Shown: piece by piece, positions 46,701 through 57,467 of the stretch
How positions within the stretch are numbered: the stretch's first letter is position 1
How the letters are laid out: each line of letters starts with the position of its first letter
Origin: Lepturacanthus savala
Taxonomy: Eukaryota; Chordata; Actinopteri; Scombriformes; Trichiuridae
Assembly: GCA_030544235.1 (NCBI GenBank)
Contig: CM060463.1
Span: forward strand, 20,853,690-20,917,689
Length of the DNA: 64,000 nucleotides
Direction of reading: 5' to 3'
The notes under the pieces: generated by a model
What the model was told of the DNA's origin: nothing
Seen by the model: the letters and a program-made list of their open reading frames with translations, nothing else
The model's database searches: none
Translations under genes and position numbers: made by a program

Positions 46701-47120
46701 TGCTTTGAGTGGTTAAAAAGATTAAAAAGGTGCTATACAAATGGTGACCATTTACCATCTTCATCCTACTTTAAGACAAATAGGTTAAGTGGCTTTTAAG
46801 TAGCAACTAGGTCAGTAGCGAGATCCTTTCTTGAATATATGCCTACTTCTTGGATATAAACACTTCAACATGCTTGTTTAATTTCAGCAAGTCACACATA
46901 ATACATTCTTATGGGAAACAGTAAAACATCTTTCCATTTCCTCCTCTCTCTTTTCCTGCACAGGTATGAGTTTGGCTCGGCTCTGTTCGTGGGCTGGGCA
47001 GCAGCCAGTCTGACGGTACTGGGCGGCTCCTTGCTGTGCTGCTCCTGCTCCAAAGAGGACATGAGAGGGCAGCAATATTACCGCCAATCACAACCTTCCA
47101 CAGCCAGGGAGTACGTGTAA
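37597..47120 (+). CDS. cldn19: Claudin-19, short isoform (209 aa), complete
   Basis: Claudin-19 is a four-pass tight-junction strand protein; in mammals it works in kidney thick ascending limb, retina and Schwann cells. Exons: 37597-37819, 44091-44255, 44611-44695, 46964-47120 (630 nt including stop), phases 1, 1 and 2. Visible features: TM1 (LLGYFLALGGWIGIIATTAL), the claudin signature W-GLW-C-C in the first loop (PQWKQ, EGLWMSCASQSTGQVQC), RALMVVSVLLGF (TM2), GMKCTKVGD, TM3, the second loop WYATQVSYQFF, TM4 (YEFGSALFVGWAAA) and a PDZ-binding end EYV. The first 70 residues are almost those of human claudin-19, and human isoform b has 211 aa and the same AREYV end. Claudin-1 was considered but fits less well, and p3h1 next door supports claudin-19. 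Start context AGAAGGATGG; no upstream in-frame alternative is plausible. Confidence 0.93.
37991..38436. repeat. AGGGCTGCAACTAA-type MITE relics in cldn19 intron 1
   Basis: TAGGGCTGCAACTAAACAC at 37991, then the family body reading in antisense (TTTCCCAAAGATCA, GACATTTTCTTCTTAAAA) to about 38280. A second piece ending TTTGCAGCTCTG at about 38436 suggests two overlapping insertions or a rearranged copy. Confidence 0.65.
38440..40740. other. cldn19 intron 1, repeat-poor part
   Basis: Unique-looking sequence without identifiable transposons or exons. The 179-codon open frame at 40628-40089 (- strand) has no recognisable domain or splice context and is treated as chance. Intronic enhancers would be the most likely function if the sequence is conserved. 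Confidence 0.35.
40749..40790. repeat. (AT)21 microsatellite in cldn19 intron 1
   Basis: Perfect AT alternation, self-complementary. Confidence 0.97.
41195..41410. repeat. Degenerate CACTGCAAAAA-type MITE
   Basis: GCACTGCAAATAATGAACTC at 41199, then AACAAGTGAAAATATAGTT, GATCTGCCAATGGAATAAGG and AATTCTGCTCAATATTGG, the same order as in the copies at 17211 and 48766. The right end is not clear. Confidence 0.6.
42580..42674. repeat. 32-bp tandem repeat, three units
   Basis: Three consecutive units of ATGTTCCTCTCTATTCAATT + CAATGTGAGCAA (32 bp) preceded by an A-run. Only one substitution is seen (AAGG for AATG in unit 3), so the expansion is recent. Confidence 0.95.
44091..44255 (+). CDS. cldn19: cldn19 exon 2 (TM2, cytoplasmic loop, TM3 start)
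   Basis: 165 nt, phase 1/1. Encodes HIQTSRALMVVSVLLGFIG, VSVVGMKCTKVGDNN and TRIAVTGGALFLLA. Acceptor CACTATCTAG|TCC, donor TTGCAG|GTGTGA. Confidence 0.96.
44611..44695 (+). CDS. cldn19: cldn19 exon 3 (TM3 end and second extracellular loop)
   Basis: 85 nt, phase 1 in, 2 out. Encodes GLCTLVSVSWYATQVSYQFF and NPNTPPNA. Donor GCCAG|GTATGA. Confidence 0.96.
44797..45190. mobile_element. MITE with TTTAAAnGnCCC(A/G)TA termini in cldn19 intron 3
   Basis: The left end CTTTAAACGCCCCGTATTGT and the complement of the right end (ATTTAAAAGTCCCATACTGT) form an imperfect 20-bp inverted repeat. The interior contains the family hallmark CTCATTCATATTAATGAG. The left end of a related copy is at 57468. Confidence 0.65.
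46540..46757 (+). mobile_element. SINE 3' region (second or third SINE family) in cldn19 intron 3
   Basis: TATTCCCGGCTCCTCGAGGC resembles the end of a tRNA box B, followed by CGTTGGGCAAGATACTTAACC, GAGCTGGTCAGCACCTTGCA and AAGTGCTTTGAGTGGTTAAA ending GCTATACAAATGGTGACCAT. These blocks are widespread in fish SINEs. The 5' part is truncated. Confidence 0.65.
46964..47120 (+). CDS. cldn19: cldn19 exon 4 (TM4 and cytoplasmic tail, EYV end)
   Basis: Encodes YEFGSALFVGWAAASLTVLG, GSLLCCSCSKEDMRG and QPSTAREYV. The last bases (AGGGA|GTACGTGTAA, cut at 47110) also form a good 5' splice site, which can remove YV and join to the exon at 51748. A possible poly(A) signal for this form is AATAAA at 47383-47388. 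Confidence 0.94.
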
Positions 47121-47382
47121 CACCCACCCATTCCCACCCCCCAACTCCAGCAGTCACCCAAACAGAGAGCAGAGGACACGCTTGGCATCCAATCCCCATT
47201 TATTCAGATTACACCTGCTAAAACACAAACAAAAAGACTATCATGCACACAATTATGTAGCGGTCACACATGGGCTTATATGTCTATATGTACAGACACA
47301 GGTAGTTATACTATTACACATTAGCACAATATCCGACACTAGGATTCAATATTGTTGCTTAAAAAAAGCTCTTTTGATAATG

Positions 47383-47388
47383 AATAAA
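47383..47388 (+). terminator. cldn19: Possible proximal cldn19 poly(A) signal
   Basis: AATAAA 263 bp after the short-isoform stop, followed within 40 bp by a T-containing stretch but no strong GT-rich element. It would produce the EYV transcript. Confidence 0.4.
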
Positions 47389-47399
47389 CTTGCCTAACT

Positions 47400-48765
47400 T
47401 GTTATACAGTATAACATGTCATCAACCATCTAGCTACAATTAAGCTTGTGTTTGTGAATGGAAACCTCTCATGTGCCTTGATGTCATTATTTAATCTACT
47501 CAAAATCGCAGTTGTTTAAATTTGACTCCAAAAATCACAACTACTCACTCTGTGGGGCCTATTTTTCTTACACACAAAACTAATCTGAACACCTTCTTGG
47601 TACCAGGCGCGTTTTCAGGAATGAAATTGAAAGGCAAATACAGAATGCGCATCACAGCAGATAACCAGAGAGAATGGACATGGAGCTAGACATGGCGGTA
47701 CTGCGGAAAACTCACCAAAAACTTATGTTAGCAAGTCCTATGCTTCCTGGTTGGAGCTGCATTGGTGTTTTGCCTCCATATTGCTTTGTTATATTCACAC
47801 TCCACTTGTGCAGTTAGGTTGTGTAAAGGAGGGGGGGTAGGAGCCCAAACCAGCGGGGAATCAGAGTTTGGCTTATTCAATCTCACCCAGGAGAGGAGGT
47901 CAGTTATGTCATGATCATGGAGGAAACAGATTTCTCTCCTGCTCAAATCCAAAGCTGCTGGTAAACAGAGAGAACAAGAAATACAGGAGCTCTTACAATT
48001 CGTTTGACTGCTGTGCAGCTATCCTGATAGAAGAAAAAAGGGGGGTTAAAAAGGGAAGAATCCCATTGTAAGAGTTAACTGTATTTGCCTGGAGAACATG
48101 ACTGTAGCCAGAATGTTAGAATTATTGAGGTCAAGGGTCAAACTCAACCCCCCCAACACTGAAATCAAATCTGCAAAAATGTTTTAATCCTTAAATTATT
48201 TATTCATATTTTACTTACAGTTATTAGTTCAATTATATTGTCTCTATTTTAATTCCCAACGCAAAAGGATTAAATGTTGTTTGTCTTCTTAAAGAATAAA
48301 ATTCTGGTGGGATACTGCTGAATCCTTTTGTAGGTTAAGTAGTAAAAATTAAATATATTCACAGTGCCCTCAGTGGTAACTAAAGCCCTAATGGAGGCAG
48401 CTTACAGGACCAGTCAAAAGTTTGGATACATTGGTACCATATGTGTGATCTTGTTTTACACAATATACGCTTGACAAGAGTCACAGTCTTACCTGCAAGA
48501 GTGGAGGTGAATCGTTAGAAAAAAAGGTGTCTGATTAGATTGTAATGAATGTGAGTGCCGTTGATTCATTGTTTTACCATTTTACTTAAGAGAAAATGGA
48601 GGTTCTCATCAACACATATCATCACACTGCATTTACTAACATCACCATTCCAGATTCCTACATTCCTCCATCTCTAACTGAACCAATTTAGATACTGGTT
48701 TGATTAGAGATCTAAACTACTTCAAATATTGTAATTATATGTTAAAAGACATAGGTACAGTATTA
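47400..48765. other. cldn19 final intron, no exon recognised
   Basis: Intronic with respect to the long isoform. No repeat with clear ends and no further exon found. Confidence 0.4.
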
Positions 48766-49163
48766 CACTGCAAAAAAATAAAATCTTAACAAGTGAAAAT
48801 ATCTTGTTTTTGGTACAATTAGTCCAATGTTGATTTGAATTATCTTGAAATATACCATTGGTAGATAATTTATCTTATTTAATGTTTTTTTTTCTTGATT
48901 TGGGTCAATTTGTTCTTGTTTTCTTAAAATAAGATTAAATTGTTTTTAATCTTAATGTTGTCTTTTTAATCTCATATTATGGGCTTTTTATCTCATAATT
49001 CTGACTTTTTATCTCAAATTCTTCAAAAAACTTGTAATAAGTAAAATTATCTGTCAATAAAATTATAAAATTTAAATAAAATCATTCAAGGTAATTCTAC
49101 TCAATATTGCAATAACTGTACTTAATGCAAGATATTTCTGATAAGATCATTTTTTTTGCAGTG
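48766..49163. mobile_element. CACTGCAAAAA-type MITE, larger copy
   Basis: Begins CACTGCAAAAAAAT and ends ATTTTTTTTGCAGTG, a near-perfect inverted repeat. Interior motifs are shared with 17211-17498, plus an insertion of (TTTTTATCTCATAAT)-like short repeats at 48950-49020. Confidence 0.8.
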
Positions 49164-49639
49164 GACCATAAGATAGCATATTGTCCATAACACATAAACC
49201 ATGGCATATTCAGATTTACTGCCTTGTTTGATTTATTACACTCCTATTTAATACACTACAGACATTTGAAGACCACTTACAACTCCAGTAGAATGGTCTC
49301 CATCCAGTATTTTAAAATCTGCCCACATTAGAACCTGTAAAACTCATCAGCAAGTTTCAACTGGCTTGAGTCCCCCCTTGATGCTCCCACGTCTCTTTGC
49401 CTTTTTTGTGTTTTTCAAAGAGCTGGTTTATCACTGTTCTAGTTAATGAAGCCATTAACTTTTCTTAGAATCCTGCCTCTCCCATTTCCCGCTCATTCAG
49501 CCTCTTTTCTTGATAGACACTTGTTTTTGGAGTGCTCTTTTATTCTCAGATTGCAGGGAGTAGCCTTTCTTCCCCCAAGGAATTTCCTATAGACATAACC
49601 AGGTCTAAAGAATGCCCCCTGGTCCCTTTAAAATAAAAG

Positions 49640-50770
49640 AGGGGGATGTCCGGTGTCACTGGTCTATCAGTAGCAGCTGTGTCTTCAATAGTGATTTCTC
49701 AACAAGTCTGATAAAAAACTACCTGTAAAGCTTTGTCCAAAGAAAAGTGAATATATATTTGAAGTAAATATCTTGAGAGAAAGAGTTTGATGGGAAGATC
49801 GATACCACTCCCAAGCAGTGTCTAGCCAGTAAATACGAGGCTACAGCCAGTAGGATCTTTAGCTTAGCTTAGCATAAAGCCTGAAAGCAGGGGGAAACAG
49901 CTAGCTTGGCTGATTCTGAAAGTTAAGAAAATTGACACCTACCAGCACCTCTAGATGCTCACAAATTACCATTCAGTCACTGCACATGACCTGGATCAAG
50001 TTCGGGCATATACAAAATAAGCAAATAGAACGTGTTAATAAGTGACACTGGTAGAGTAGCTTCTTTTTGAGCCACTCTGTGATAATGTTTGTCACTTGTT
50101 CAAATTTTGCCTAGATTGAAATCTTGGGAACCACTGGATAGATTTGTGAGAAAATTTCCTTCTAAAGCCACTGTGAGACTGATACTTAAATTAAGTGAAA
50201 TGTTTCAAAACCTATTGATGGATTTCTATAAAATTTGGTACAGACATTTGTGCTTCATTCATGATGAATTATAATAATTTGGTGATCTCCCAAATGTGTG
50301 AACTTTGGTTCATTATGGAATACTTAATACAAAAGTAATTCCCATCAGTCGGGGCAAAAGGTAAAATCTTAAAACTTGTTTTTTCATACAATTAATCTAA
50401 TATTGAGTAGAACTATCTAACTGTTTTCTTATTTAAATAAAATGTTTATCTTTTTTCTTTAAAAACTGACAAAAGATACTTGAAATTACCACAATTATAT
50501 ATTATTGGAATAAGATAATTCAAAACAATTCTACTCAATATTAGACATAATGTGCCAAATACAAGATGGTGACTTGCTACGATTCTTCCTTCAACTTTTG
50601 CAATTAACTAATGTTAGCATGTCAAGATGGTGATCCGCATCAGCTAGGCCTACTAAACATGCTCAAGTTATCACTGTGACCATATGAGCATGCTGACCTT
50701 AGCATTTAGCTAAGCATAAGTACTAAGTACACAGACTCGTAGGCTAATCTTATTTTAAATGTGGACAGAG
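49640..50770. repeat. Interspersed repeat with TTAGCTTAGCATAAAG core
   Basis: Contains CTTAGCTTAGCATAAAGCC (49860s), GGGGGAAACAGCTAGC, AAAATTTGGTACAGACATT (50230s) and GACCTTAGCATTTAGCTAAG (50696), blocks seen together in a dispersed fish repeat. A degenerate CACTGCAAAAA-type element appears inserted at about 50355-50600. Boundaries are uncertain. Confidence 0.5.
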
Positions 50771-51747
50771 CCAGTATAGCTTAGCCCTAGCTTAGTCTTT
50801 ATGCAAAGTTAAGATACCTCACTGCTGTCTCTGCCTTCATCCATCTCTCCAGAAAAACAGAGAATATTTCCAAACTATGCTGATTAAATCACAGCTAACT
50901 ACAATACAGACAGATAAATCTGACGTTATGTGCTATGTTCAACTTTAACCAACTATTCCAGCTAATATTTATTTGAAGCACGCAGCTAACTAGCAAAGCT
51001 GACATGTCCCTGCTCATTGACTTTTCCGCTCTTTTGCTAACAACTTTTACAATCATCCAACATCCTTCAGCACTTTCTCAGCACATGTTGTGAAAATCTG
51101 AGGTCTTGTTGTGTCTCTTATTTCCCCTCCTGTCCTCTAATCCTTGTTCTTCTCCGACTGTCTTCTTGTCTCCTCTAATTCAGGGCAGAGTTGTTGAGTG
51201 AAACTAGTTTCCCTGACTGATCAGCCCCAGCCTTTTTATCGAAGGACTGTCCGACTGTCCAACCACTGTCCCCCCTGCCCCGTCACATCTTAGACCCAAA
51301 ATTTGGACGTCTCGCAGTAGAATATTTCCCTTTCCACAGTACTACATCTGCACCTTATCAGTTTTAATGGGAACCAAGATCCATTTCCCCCCCCACGTTT
51401 CCCAACTTCTGAGCCTTTTTCTGTAAATATGGACTCTTTACAGGACATGTGATAAGACCTTCTCTTTCAGAAATGAGGTGGCCTCATCCATTTCAGCCTG
51501 TGAACCCTATACTACACCCCCCAACCCCCCTGCCCACTGCCCCTAGTCTGTCCCATTATTAGCTGAAAGCTAACACTTAGTTGAAACACATTGTGGTTTG
51601 TTGCGCTGAGTTATGATTTCACTTATATCCTATGACCTCTGGGTTTTTTTCTGTTTTTTTTTTTTGTAAATGTGTCTTTTGGGTTTTTGTTTTCGCTGTG
51701 ACTGTACTTTGACTGAAACGTGTCTTTTTTTCCCTTTTGAATTGCAG

Positions 51748-51796
51748 ACCAAATGTTAAAAGTACCCCACCAGAGAAAAGGGAGCAGTACTTGTAG
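51748..51796 (+). CDS. cldn19: cldn19 alternative last exon (long isoform tail)
   Basis: Acceptor CCCTTTTGAATTGCAG|ACC with a long T-rich tract. Joined to the donor inside exon 4 (AGGGA|GTACGT at 47110), the frame is phase 2 and reads EPNVKSTPPEKREQYL then TAG, giving a 222-aa protein. The human long isoform has 224 aa and its tail likewise starts AREPVVK, so both the splice position and the first residues agree. The long 3'UTR after it, with a poly(A) signal at 52779, supports a genuine terminal exon. RNA evidence is not available here. Confidence 0.8.
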
Positions 51797-52820
51797 TTTG
51801 GGAGAGTCTTCTGGCCTTACCATGGTTTTAGATTCTGTCAACAAAGCAAAAAAAAAAGAAAAAAAAAAGAAAAAAAAAAACTACAACCTCTCACTGAGGA
51901 ATTCAAAACAGACAGACGCCACTAAAGTGAGAGTTTACAAGTGACAACCTTTCAAGAATATTGCAGCAGCATAAATTAGAGTCTTTGCTGAAGAAATTGT
52001 TTTGGAGGGGGGGTTGATAAAAAAAATAAAATGTTCAAATAGTTGTTTCAGGGGGGATTGAGAAAGACAAAATCCTTGTCTGGTCTGTTTTGTTGACTTT
52101 GGGAGAGACAGTCATTCAGGGTATGTTTTCTATAACATGTTAAAAATGCCCAGGTGTATATACCACCTACTCTATTCCTCTTCTTTTGTCTTTCTTTCTT
52201 TTTTTTTACTACATATATAATGTTTTACTACAGTGCCTTATAACACATGTTTGTGCACATGTATGTTTTTGACTACATGGATTCTTTGTAGTATCACATC
52301 CCATTTGAAGGACGTGTGTCCATAGTTCCTCTTGCCAGCAGTTCTATACTATGTCTTCTTTTTTTTTCCTATTGTTGGCATTTTGTTTGAATGTGAAGCT
52401 ACTCTACAGTACCACTTATAAAACAACAAAGACATTTGATAGATCTTAAGCATAACACCTTATGCCACTGTTTTTAAAGAAGCTACATGCCTGTTTCCAA
52501 GTAGCCTGGATTGAGGATATTTACCCAGTGCATTCATTTTTTTTTCAGTGTCAATATGATTTGGTGTGAATGGCAGAGTCGTTGTATTGTTGACTCTAAA
52601 GGATGTACTGTACCGTGTGCTGTCTCTTGTACTAAGGAACACCGGTTTGCCGGGTTCAAAAGCCCTTCTGATGCCTGCATTTATTTACCATGCCATTCCT
52701 TTCTCTAATATTTACCTCCTTGATGTTGTGTATCATCTCATTACAGTATTACAGTATACCCCTGTCTGTTTCTTTTAGAATAAAGCAAACAGAGACATAA
52801 AAATAAATGGATCCATGCTA
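51797..52820 (+). other. cldn19: cldn19 long-isoform 3'UTR
   Basis: About 1 kb without repeats, with an A-rich tract at 51847-51881 and several T-runs, ending at AATAAA signals. The sequence composition changes after 52820. Confidence 0.6.
52779..52784 (+). terminator. cldn19: cldn19 distal poly(A) signal
   Basis: AATAAA in TTTTAGAATAAAGC, with a second AATAAA at 52802 and a GT-rich stretch (GTCGGTGGTTTATGAGTTGT) about 45 bp downstream, the normal arrangement for cleavage and polyadenylation. Confidence 0.7.
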
Positions 52821-53330
52821 TGAGTCGGTGGTTTATGAGTTGTTTCCTAACTTTTCGCCCTCGCCTGACTTTCGCCCCCCTCCCACTCGTTCCTCCTCTC
52901 CGGCTCACTTCTTTTGCACCCTGTTGTTCAATAATTGCAGACGTGGAATTCCACTTCTGCTCCACTGGATTGTGGCACATTCTGAGAGGTGGACTTACAA
53001 AGTTAACTTTGCTCACCACTGCTGCAACTGACAAGGCTCGAATGTTCTAGTTTTATTGAGTTTAAATCATTTCTTAATGTATAAATCTAAGGTTTATCAT
53101 TGTTTTTTTAGTGCAGCTGATGAAAATTTAAAACATCATAAGGTTCTTATTTCAAGATAATACAATACACTACAATTCCCATGAGTACATACGTATTTGT
53201 CTCTGAAGTAATCACTCCTGATGTTACAATTACAAAGATGGAGAGAGTCCAAAGTCTTTCTTCCATCTAAATACATTCTAAAATTGAGCTGAATTAGGCT
53301 CTATTCACACAGGATCAGGCCCTGCAGCAC

Positions 53331-53739
53331 ACTGTAACACTAAAACTTAACTAAAATAAATCAATTAAATAACTGGCAGCAATTATCCAGAAAGTTACTG
53401 TAATTATTATTTTTTTTTAATAGAAGTACTGTAATTCTGTTTAGAGTAATGTGTCTTTACTGTAAAACAAATAAAAATAAAACAAATAATGTGATTTCAG
53501 TTGCATTTACAGTATTGGGCGATTAACTGTACCATAAAAATCAATCAAATACACTGATTTCAGTTGGATTTGCAGTATTCTGTGATTTATTTTATATTAA
53601 AAACCAATGAAATACAAATAAAATATGAATTACAGTAACTTTAAATTGCTGCAAAATATACTACACTATATTACAGTAACTTTACTTTGTTTAACACAGT
53701 AAATAACTGCAGATTTCACAACAGGTTTTTCAGTGTACC
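53331..53739. repeat. AT-rich repeat with ACACTG-type inverted termini
   Basis: ACACTGTAACACTAAAAC at the left and TTTTTCAGTGTACC at the right are partly inverted. The interior carries repeated TTTCAGTTG(C/G)ATTT(A/G)CAGTATT and TTACAGTAACTTTA motifs. Probably a MITE relic. Confidence 0.5.
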
Positions 53740-53988
53740 TTACTGCAGAATTGTGCGGAGGTGTGGGTGTTTATTTGTGATAAAGGCTGTGAAAACAACA
53801 GGAAAATAAGTTGTATTTCTCTCATTCGCCTCTCTTCATTCTCTCTCTCCCTTTCTCTCTTTCTCTCTCCCTTTCTCTGTTGCTCTTTAACAGGAATCTG
53901 AAGTTAACAGGAAAGCCTAATTTTACTTTTAACCTTTCAAATGAAAGGGGCCCCTCATTGTTCTCCCCTATGGGTTGCAGGCTACAAC

Positions 53989-54540
53989 CATTGGTGGACA
54001 AAGTTCTTAGATCCTTGACTTCAGTAAAAACAGAAATACTGTCATAAAAGAAAAGCTAAATAACAGCTAAAAGTCCTGAATTTAAAATGTTACTAGAATA
54101 AAAATACAGAAGTATTATCAGCAAAATTGGTTTCAAAGTTTCAAAAATAAAAGTAATCATTATTCAGACTGTTATAATAATATAGATTATTATACTACTT
54201 GTTTTTAATCACTTTTAATATTCAACCAATAATTTATCAACGTGTAGCCGATTCTAGGTACATAGGTACATAAAAATTTAAAAAGGAAAACTATTTAAAT
54301 ATAGATAAATGAATATTAAAGTATACTATATAAAATATATATAATATATAAAATCTTAATATGAAAAGGAACAGTAGAGTTGTAAATGTAATGGAGTATA
54401 CAGTATAATGTAATGGAGTGGAAATATAAATTAGCATCAGATAGAAATACTCAAGTAAGGTACAAGTATCTTTAAATCATACTAGAGCACGCAGAGTAGA
54501 GTAGAACTAGATAAAATGTACTCAGTTACTTTCCACCACA
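53989..54540. mobile_element. hAT-like MITE with TGGTGGA termini
   Basis: The left end CATTGGTGGACAAAGT and the right end GTTACTTTCCACCACA are inverted repeats. The flanks GCTACAAC (53981-53988) and GCTACAGC (54541-54548) match at 7 of 8 bases. The inside has the family phrase AAATACTCAAGTAAGGTACAAG. Non-autonomous. Confidence 0.8.
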
Positions 54541-54559
54541 GCTACAGCCCTGATCAGTC

Positions 54560-55700
54560 TTATCAGGTTCATGTGATTAGATACAGATACTGAAAGCTTT
54601 ATTTATCAATTCAGTTGCTGCAGTCCATTGACAAGCTGTGTTAGTAAGTGTTTTTTTTTTATTATTATTATTTAAGAGATAGACTTACCCATAGGTTTGT
54701 ATACACATGTAAAGGAGGCAGTTTGAGAAAATGCACACTAGTGGTGGGAACAGAGTGTGGATGTGAAATCTCACACACACCCGACAACTACGGATGCACC
54801 TATGACTATACAGTCTGTTCCACAGGGTTGATGTGTATCATTCAAACTGTTTAGAATATCACACAAGGAAAAAAAAATAATTTACTACGAGGACATTTGC
54901 TCCAGTTATTCACAACATTAAAACGTTTCACAACTGGGATTCATGATTTTTAATTTACCGAATTTGCATCCAGATATAGCAGATGTGCCTGCTGTCTCTT
55001 GCATTTTGCAGCTAAGCTCAAGTTATTTGAAGAAATGTTTATGTACGTATCAGTGATTCATTTTCTTTTTTCTAAAATGAGTCATTCAGCAGAGAGCAGG
55101 GCTTCCTTACAGCACATAATAAACCTAATGAAGTAGCTCGCAACTAAATCATACAAGTAAACATATGAATATGTTTCCCCACTTTGAGCACGCTTTATGA
55201 TGCATGATGTGTGCATTTGAATGTGACTATGGTAATTTAGAATTCTGAGACTGGGTATTATCTCCTTAATTGCTAAAGTGTAAACATCATTACAACTAAC
55301 AACTAGCAATTTTTCACAATCAGAATCAGTTTTAACAGCCAAACAGGGAATATGACTCCAGTATTCTCAACTCTCTGTACTTTGGTATAAATAAACTAGA
55401 CAATTTACTCTAGGGAAATTACAACAACCTACAACAAACATGCTCTTTTCAAGTATTTATTCAGCAACTCTTGCCCCTTCAATGAGTTTATTATACATTT
55501 GACATTTCAAAATTCCATACATTTTTCCAGATTTCACATAAAAAAAAATGTAATAATTAGTAAGATGTAGCCACATTTGGAGGCTGCCCGTTCAAGTTCA
55601 GTAATTACATACAAGTAGATTGTAAATTGTGGCTGAGAGGAGAGTGGAAAGAGAAAAATTCTAGATTTTTTTTCACTCTGATTGATGATGTCACCCACTT
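54560..55700. other. Intergenic, no feature recognised
   Basis: AT-rich. The - strand frame 55342-55082 shows no known motif or splice context. Confidence 0.4.
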
Positions 55701-55721
55701 AAGCACCAACATTCCGTCCCA

Positions 55722-56005
55722 GGGCAACATGGTGGCACAGGGGTTAGTGCTGTTGCCTCACAGCAAGAAGGTCGCAGGTTCAAGACCTCCTTGGTCCTGG
55801 GTCTGGGACCTTTCTGTGTGGAGTTTGCATGTTCTCCCCGTGTCTGCGTGGGTTTTCACTGGGTACTCCGGCTTCCTCCCACAGTCCAATGGCGACCATC
55901 TGGGGTGCAACCCTGCCTCTCACTGTAATGCGCTGGGATTGGCTCCAGCAGACCCCTGCGACCCTAATGAGGAATAAGCAGGTATAGAAAATGAGATGGA
56001 ATGAG
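55722..56005 (+). mobile_element. tRNA-type SINE with internal deletion and 11-bp target duplication
   Basis: Head GGCAACATGGTGGCACAGGG, intact box B GGTTCAAGACC, then the body lacking the segment between CCCACAGTCCAA and TGGCGACCATC. ATTCCGTCCCA flanks it at 55711-55721 and 56006-56016. The 3' tail is ATGAGATGGAATGAG rather than TGAC repeats. Confidence 0.87.
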
Positions 56006-56016
56006 ATTCCGTCCCA

Positions 56017-57465
56017 TCGGCTCCCATTATAAACTCATAATATAATAAATACATATATATAATATAATGATCAAAATAATAATGTTATATAATGGTCACT
56101 GATCAGTGATTAATCAAAAACTATACTACATATCAAAATGTGGAATAATAATTAATACACAAGACATGTGTCTACGGTTTAAAATTTAAATGGAGCATGT
56201 AGGTGATAGTATGCCTGTGTGGTAGGCGGCAGCAGTTGGCAGTGCAAAAACTTGTGCCTTTCATTCTCTATGGGAAATCATGTACAGTTTTCCAGTTTTT
56301 CATCTGTTGTGATTGCTGAGAATCACAATAATTAAAAAGAAAGGAAGTAAATAGACAAATAGTAACTAGACAAAAATGTGCAAATCTTAGTTTACATAGT
56401 GAACCTTATCGTTATGTTTGGGTACATCCCGCCATTCAAGGGTATCACAGAAGAATTCTGAAGCAAAACAATAAAATAACATACAGAATCATCATCAATG
56501 AGGATTGTGTCGAGCTGAATCAACAGGGCAACGTTTTGTCAACTGCTCATTAAATTATTAACATATCGTTGACCAGTAGATCTTAAAACACTAAAACAAA
56601 TGTATAAATTTTGTGAGTGGGATCTGCTACACAGTTAATGGGCATCATCCTTGGATGATTCTAAACTTTACTACCAAATTTCATGAGAGTCAGCACAGTT
56701 CTTTTCCCAAAATTACGTTCAATACCGAAAAACAAACAAACAAAAAAAAAACTCCTTGTGAAGGTAAAAATACCCAAAGGTCTAACATTTGAATTTGGAC
56801 AGGGCGACAAATAAAGCTTTAAATGTAAGTCCTGGTGTTTGAGATTGATGCAACATTGTCAGTTCGGGTTGTCTGAATGTGAGAAAGTCATTGTGTCCTT
56901 GTAACATCACTTATATTAGCCACCCTACTGATTGTCAACACAGCTGAGGTCAGAGAGCAGAACACACTTCCCACCATCAACCAGTAGGAAAGCCAAACTC
57001 AAATGTGATCCCTGGTATCCCTAGATTCACCTGAGGACACAATGCAGAAATAACAAGGTAAACACTTTATTTCTTACTTTGACTGTGCCCTAAAAGCACA
57101 GAAACCTCCCATCTGTGATTTTCTTTCTTCTCCTTGTAAGGGTTATTAGGGTGGATACTGCCGTTTTAAATTTTGGCTTTTCTAAAAAAAAAAAAGTTCT
57201 TTGTGAACACCATGAAGCCTTTCTTGTGCACTTGCATTCTCTCTGTTTGACACTTTGTTACTGTGAATTGCCTGCCAGCTAAACTAGTTAGCCTCTCTCT
57301 CAAGTTATTTTAGTTGACTTGGCAGGTTTTGTGTCTGAATAGGTCATGAAGTTTCAAACAGCAGATTCATGAGCCAAAAACTGGATTGAATGGAATAATA
57401 ATTCATAATACTCCTATCATGACCTCAAAGCAAATTGTCTATTGTCACTTTCAAATAAATTATGA
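56017..57465. other. Intergenic, no feature recognised
   Basis: AT-rich spacer. Searched by eye on the - strand for a terminal exon of the claudin-like gene at 58.7-60.3 kb (a YEFG-like start or TM4); none found. Confidence 0.4.
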
Positions 57466-57467
57466 AT

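Noticed and set aside
51181..51210. Another acceptor-like site (CTAATTCAG followed by GGCAGAG) as a cldn19 last exon
   Set aside because: Joined in phase 2 to exon 4 it does not give a tail resembling any claudin-19 isoform, whereas 51748 does.
52741..53050. Three overlapping frames after the cldn19 poly(A) signal
   Set aside because: Chance overlap of frames in a short GC-richer stretch; no consistent codon signal.
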